Made by a program: the position numbers and the translations under genes
In this document: positions 60,549 to 64,000 of the stretch, piece after piece
Layout: every line of letters starts with the position of its first letter
Numbering within the stretch: position 1 is the first letter of the stretch
Source: Roseomonas sp. 18066
GTDB taxonomy: Bacteria; Pseudomonadota; Alphaproteobacteria; Acetobacterales; Acetobacteraceae
Assembly (NCBI RefSeq): GCF_902706185.1
Contig: NZ_CACSJM010000007.1
Span: forward strand, 1-64,000
Reading direction: 5' to 3'
DNA: 64,000 nucleotides
The notes under the pieces: generated by a model
What the model was told of the DNA's origin: nothing
The model's input: only the letters and a program-made list of their open reading frames with translations
The model's database searches: none

Positions 60549-61193
60549 ATGAAGGCCAGACCCAGCAAGGCGCCGGTGATCCCGTCGCATCCCCTGTTCC
60601 AGCCCGAAAGCGATGAGATCGCCTGGTCCGGCCGCTTCCCGCTGCAGCTGGTGCGCTTCCGCTACAGCCGCAGCGACGGCACGCCCTCGGCGCTGCTGAC
60701 CTGGGAGCTGTGGCGGCGTGGCCAGGGGGTGGTGATGCTGCCCTATGACCCCTGGACCGGCCGTATCGCGCTGATCGAGCAGTTCCGCCTGCCCGCGCTC
60801 GCCGCCGGCGAGGAACCGATGATGCGCGAATGCCCGGCAGGGTTGCTGGAGCCCTCGGAAGACCCCGCCGCGGCCGCGCTCCGCGAAACCGAGGAGGAGA
60901 CCGGCTTCACCCCCGACCGGGTGGAGAAGATCGGCCAGTTCATGTTGATGCAGGGCGGCAGCGACGAGCTGATGCATTTCTACGCCGGCCGCGCCCGCCT
61001 GCCCGAGCCCGGCCTGGTCGGCACCCGCGGCCTGGCCGAGGAGGGCGAGGAGACCCGCGTCCTCGTCCTCCCCGCCGAAGATGCCTTTTCTCAGTTGGCG
61101 CGTGGCGAGATCCGCAACGTCACCGCGGCGCTGTGCCTGATGTGGCTGCAGCTGAACCGCGAGCGCCTGAACCGCGAATGGACTGCCGAATGA
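60549..61193 (+). CDS. Nudix hydrolase
   Basis: 214 residues. The Nudix box is complete as G-x5-E-x7-REx-EE-x-G-F, at GLLEPSEDP through RETEEETGF (about 98-118). The region before it (IALIEQFRLPAL, REC-PAGL) resembles ADP-ribose pyrophosphatases. Hydrolyses a nucleoside diphosphate linked to another group, using Mg. First gene of a four-gene operon with TGATG/ATGA overlaps. Confidence 0.84.
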   Translation: MKARPSKAPVIPSHPLFQPESDEIAWSGRFPLQLVRFRYSRSDGTPSALLTWELWRRGQGVVMLPYDPWTGRIALIEQFRLPALAAGEEPMMRECPAGLLEPSEDPAAAALRETEEETGFTPDRVEKIGQFMLMQGGSDELMHFYAGRARLPEPGLVGTRGLAEEGEETRVLVLPAEDAFSQLARGEIRNVTAALCLMWLQLNRERLNREWTAE

Positions 61194-61903
61194 CGGAACT
61201 TCTCTACCGCAGCGACGCCTATCTGCGCGAAACCGAGGCGAAGGTTGTCGCCGCGGGTCCCGAAGGCGTCGTGCTCGACCGTTCCAATTTCTACGTCCAG
61301 GCCGGCGGCCAGCCGGGCGATACCGGCACGCTCCGCTGGGACGGCGGCGAGATGCTCGTCGCCAACACGGTGAAGGGCGAGGCCGGCCCGCTGCATGTGC
61401 CCCCCGAAGGGTCCGTCACGCCGCCGGTCGGCGCGACCGTCACCGCCGTGCTGGATTGGGACCGCCGCCACCGGTTGATGCGGATGCACACGGCGATGCA
61501 CCTGCTCTGCAGCCTGATCCCCGGCGCCGGCGTCACCGGCGGGCAGATCGGGCTGGAGCGCTCGCGCCTCGACTTCGACCTGGCCGAGCCGCCGGCCAAG
61601 GAATGGCTCTCCGAGCAGCTGACCGCGCTGGCGGCGGCCGACCATGCCGTGACCGACCGCTGGATCACCGATGCCGAGCTGGACGAGAATCCTTCTCTCG
61701 TCCGGACGCTGTCGGTGAAGCCGCCGCGCGGCTCCGGCCAGGTCCGGCTGGTGCGTATCGGCGCCGAAGAAAATCCGGTCGATCTGCAGCCTTGCGGCGG
61801 CACCCATGTGCGCCGCACCGGCGAGATCGGCCCCGTCACCGTCACCAAGCTCGAGAACAAGGGCAAGCAGAACCGGCGCGTCTATCTGGTGCTGGAGGGG
61901 TAA
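61190..61903 (+). CDS. alaX: Alanyl-tRNA editing protein AlaX
   Basis: 237 residues. Zinc histidines in HRLMRMHTAMHLL (H100 and H104, HxxxH) and CGGTHV (cysteine and histidine), plus YVQAGGQPGDTG typical of the alanyl-tRNA synthetase editing domain. A free-standing trans-editing factor that removes misacylated Ser or Gly from tRNA-Ala. It overlaps the nudix gene by ATGA and is 5 bases ahead of the sulfurtransferase gene. Confidence 0.87.
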   Translation: MTELLYRSDAYLRETEAKVVAAGPEGVVLDRSNFYVQAGGQPGDTGTLRWDGGEMLVANTVKGEAGPLHVPPEGSVTPPVGATVTAVLDWDRRHRLMRMHTAMHLLCSLIPGAGVTGGQIGLERSRLDFDLAEPPAKEWLSEQLTALAAADHAVTDRWITDAELDENPSLVRTLSVKPPRGSGQVRLVRIGAEENPVDLQPCGGTHVRRTGEIGPVTVTKLENKGKQNRRVYLVLEG

Positions 61904-61908
61904 GAGAA

Positions 61909-62751
61909 ATGCAGGACCTGGTCACCACGGAATGGCTCGCGGGCGAGCTCGGCGCGCCCGATCTGCTGGTCTTCGACACCACGAAATACCTGCCGAACGA
62001 GCCGAAGGACGCGCTGGCCGAATATGCCAGCGCGCATATCCCCGGCGCCGGCTTCTTCGACATCGACCAAGTGGCCGATCCGGAGACCGACCTGCCGCAT
62101 ATGGCGCCAACCCCCGGCCGGGCCTCGCGCGAGCTGGGCAAGCTCGGCATCGGCAACAAGCACCGGGTGGTCTTCTACGACCAGAAGGGGCTGTTCTCGG
62201 CGGCGCGCGGCTGGTGGCTGATGCGGCTGTTCGGGCATGAGCGCGCCGCCGTGCTCGATGGCGGCCTGCCGAAATGGCTGGCCGAGGGGCGCGACACCGC
62301 CGCCGGCCCCGTCGTCGCGCCGCAGCCCCAGGATTTCTGGGCCGACTTCATCGCGCGGCGCCTCGCCGGCATCGGCGACGTCAAGCGCATCGTCCACGAC
62401 CGCTCGGCGCTGATCCTCGACGCCCGCGCCAAGGGCCGCTTCGACGGCACCGCGCCGGAGCCGCGGCCGGGCCTGCCCTCGGGCCATATGCCGGGCGCCG
62501 CCAATGTCCCCGCCACCAGCCTGCTCGGCGCCGACATGACCATGCTGCCGCCGGAAGAGCTGCGCGCCCGCTTCGCGGCCGCGGGCGTCGATGGCAGCCG
62601 GCCGCTGGTCGCCTCCTGCGGCACCGGGGTCACCGCCTGCATCATCGCCCTCGGCCTGGTGCGCGCCGGCCTGCCGGAGCCCGCCATCTATGACGGGTCC
62701 TGGACCGAATGGGCCGCGCGGCCCGAAACCCCGAAGCAGAGCACGCCCTGA
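61909..62751 (+). CDS. Sulfurtransferase, two rhodanese domains (mercaptopyruvate sulfurtransferase type)
   Basis: 280 residues, two rhodanese domains: an N-terminal inactive one with FDTTKYLPNEP and ASAHIPGAGFFDID, and a C-terminal one with the catalytic cysteine in VASCGTGVTA (about C236). The CG(S/T)G loop favours 3-mercaptopyruvate as sulfur donor. TGATG overlap with metC fits a role in sulfur amino-acid turnover. Confidence 0.86.
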   Translation: MQDLVTTEWLAGELGAPDLLVFDTTKYLPNEPKDALAEYASAHIPGAGFFDIDQVADPETDLPHMAPTPGRASRELGKLGIGNKHRVVFYDQKGLFSAARGWWLMRLFGHERAAVLDGGLPKWLAEGRDTAAGPVVAPQPQDFWADFIARRLAGIGDVKRIVHDRSALILDARAKGRFDGTAPEPRPGLPSGHMPGAANVPATSLLGADMTMLPPEELRARFAAAGVDGSRPLVASCGTGVTACIIALGLVRAGLPEPAIYDGSWTEWAARPETPKQSTP

Positions 62752-63968
62752 TGCCCGACGACCTGCACGCCCCGGCCGGCCATTCGAACAGCGAGCTGGG
62801 CTTCGCCACCCGCGTCACCCATGGCGGCCGCCCCGGCGTGCGCGAGCATGGCTTTGTGAATACCCCGGTCTATCGGGGATCGACGGTGCTGTACCCGTCC
62901 TGCGCGGAAGGGGTGGCCGTCAACAAGCGCTCCTTCGAGCAGGTGATGACCTATGGCACCGCCGGCGGGCCGACGCATTTCGCGCTGGAGAATGTCGTCG
63001 CCGAGATCGAGGGCGGCACCCGCTCGCTGATCGTCGGCACCGGGCTGGCGGCCTGCTCGCTGCCGCTGATGGCCTATCTCTCGGCCGGCGACCATTGCCT
63101 GATCCCCGACAGCACCTATGGCCCGACGCGGCGCGTGGCCAATGGCATGCTGGTCCGCTTCGGCATCCAGATCGAATATTACGACCCGCTGGTCGACGCC
63201 GCCGGCCTCGAGACGCTGATGCGGCCGAACACCAAGGTCCTCTTCGTCGAAAGCCCGGGCAGCCACACCTTCGAGCTGCAGGATGTGCCGGCGCTGGCCG
63301 CCGTCGCCCATGCCCGGGGCGCCAAGGTGATCATGGACAACACCTGGGGCGTGCACCACTTCCAACCCTTCACCAAGGGCGTCGACGTCTCGATCCAGGC
63401 GCTGACCAAATACGTGGGCGGCCATTCGGACGTGCTGCTGGGCAGCGTCACCGTCGCCAGCGAGGAAGACTGGCTGACCATCGTCGCCGCCGCCCGGCAG
63501 ATCGGCCATTACGCCAGCCCCGATGATTGCTGGCTGGCGCTGCGCGGCCTGCGCACCATGGCGCTGCGGCTGAAGCACCAGCAGCAGGCGGGCCTCGCCG
63601 TCGCCCGCTGGTTCGAAAGCCGCCCGGAGGTCGCCCGCGTGCTGCATCCGGCGCTGCCCAGCCACCCGCAGCATGCGCTGTTCAAGCGCGACTTCACCGG
63701 CGCCTGCAGCCTGTTCGGCGTGGTGTTCCAGCCGCGCTACACGGCGGCGCAGATCGAGGCGGCGGTGGATGGGCTGAAGCTCTTCGGCATCGGCGCCTCC
63801 TGGGGCGGCTATGAAAGCCTGGTGCTGCCGACCACCAACGGCATCACCCGGACGGCGACCAGCGTCGATGTGCTGGAAGGGCCGACGGCGCGCTTCCATG
63901 TCGGGCTGGAAGATCCGGCCGACCTGATCGCCGACCTGGAAGCCGCGCTGGACGGCCTGCCGAAGTAA
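62751..63968 (+). CDS. metC: Cystathionine beta-lyase (Cys/Met metabolism PLP enzyme)
   Basis: 405 residues. PLP lysine K220 in IQALTKYVGGHSD, the aspartate in VIMDNTWGVHHFQP, YGTAGGPTHFALE near the N-terminus and SWGGYESLVLPT near the C-terminus are MetC-type. It splits cystathionine to homocysteine, pyruvate and ammonia, or cysteine conjugates in general. Last gene of the nudix-alaX-sulfurtransferase operon. After its stop only 32 bases remain in the window. Confidence 0.87.
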   Translation: MPDDLHAPAGHSNSELGFATRVTHGGRPGVREHGFVNTPVYRGSTVLYPSCAEGVAVNKRSFEQVMTYGTAGGPTHFALENVVAEIEGGTRSLIVGTGLAACSLPLMAYLSAGDHCLIPDSTYGPTRRVANGMLVRFGIQIEYYDPLVDAAGLETLMRPNTKVLFVESPGSHTFELQDVPALAAVAHARGAKVIMDNTWGVHHFQPFTKGVDVSIQALTKYVGGHSDVLLGSVTVASEEDWLTIVAAARQIGHYASPDDCWLALRGLRTMALRLKHQQQAGLAVARWFESRPEVARVLHPALPSHPQHALFKRDFTGACSLFGVVFQPRYTAAQIEAAVDGLKLFGIGASWGGYESLVLPTTNGITRTATSVDVLEGPTARFHVGLEDPADLIADLEAALDGLPK

Positions 63969-64000
63969 CCCGAATAGGGCGGCGGTCTCAGCGAGGCCGC

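Overview
The window is GC-rich bacterial chromosome with tightly packed genes, frequent 1-4 base start/stop overlaps and C/G-ending codons. The mix of lpxB (Gram-negative lipid A), an ELM1-like protein, a Bug-type tricarboxylate binding protein, many oligopeptide-type ABC binding proteins, CaiB-type CoA transferase and tartrate dehydrogenase fits an alphaproteobacterium, most likely Acetobacteraceae (Roseomonas-like). That placement is inference from gene content; no rRNA or tRNA was seen.

Layout. 1-330: tail of an IS110-type transposase and a terminator repeat. 0.3-9.5 kb: polysaccharide deacetylase, cydDC, a nucleotidyltransferase-like protein, a Sel1-repeat protein, and a CoA transferase/HMG-CoA lyase pair facing its probable IclR regulator. 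9.6-14.7 kb: acyltransferase, a peptide-type ABC uptake operon, a DUF4345 protein. 14.9-20.8 kb: pyrE, ELM1-like protein, tartrate dehydrogenase, a small gene behind a strong promoter with a Fur-like operator, and a divergent membrane protein/GTPase pair. 20.8-27.1 kb: MarR regulator, two TSUP permeases, racemase, ankyrin protein, gamma-glutamyltransferase, DMT exporter. 27.1-28.2 kb: an AT-rich GT61 glycosyltransferase, probably acquired. 28.2-43.4 kb: an amine oxidase, a hydroxyacid reductase/aldolase pair, and an eight-gene operon of aldolase, two amidohydrolases and a complete DppABCDF-type transporter. 43.4-47.4 kb: two coupled Nif11-like leader-peptide genes, then isochorismatase, GNAT, nitrilase and lpxB. 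47.5-55.0 kb: orphan ABC binding protein with a GntR/FCD regulator, an oxygenase fused to a redoxin-like domain, LprI-like protein, SDR, and a Bug protein facing a GntR/UTRA regulator plus amidohydrolase. 55.3-64 kb: GOLPH3-like protein, a zinc cluster (cobW, hisI, zur around a Zur-like palindrome), cupin, dehydrogenase, DMT exporter, and a nudix-alaX-sulfurtransferase-metC operon.

Two features stand out. First, an intergenic repeat of about 230 bp, carried at six places, is built from facing terminator hairpins: complete or nearly complete copies sit at convergent gene ends and single-arm copies at tandem gene ends. Second, two overlapping genes encode Nif11-type leader peptides with double-Gly cleavage motifs and short 10-11 residue tails, with no recognizable modification enzyme nearby.
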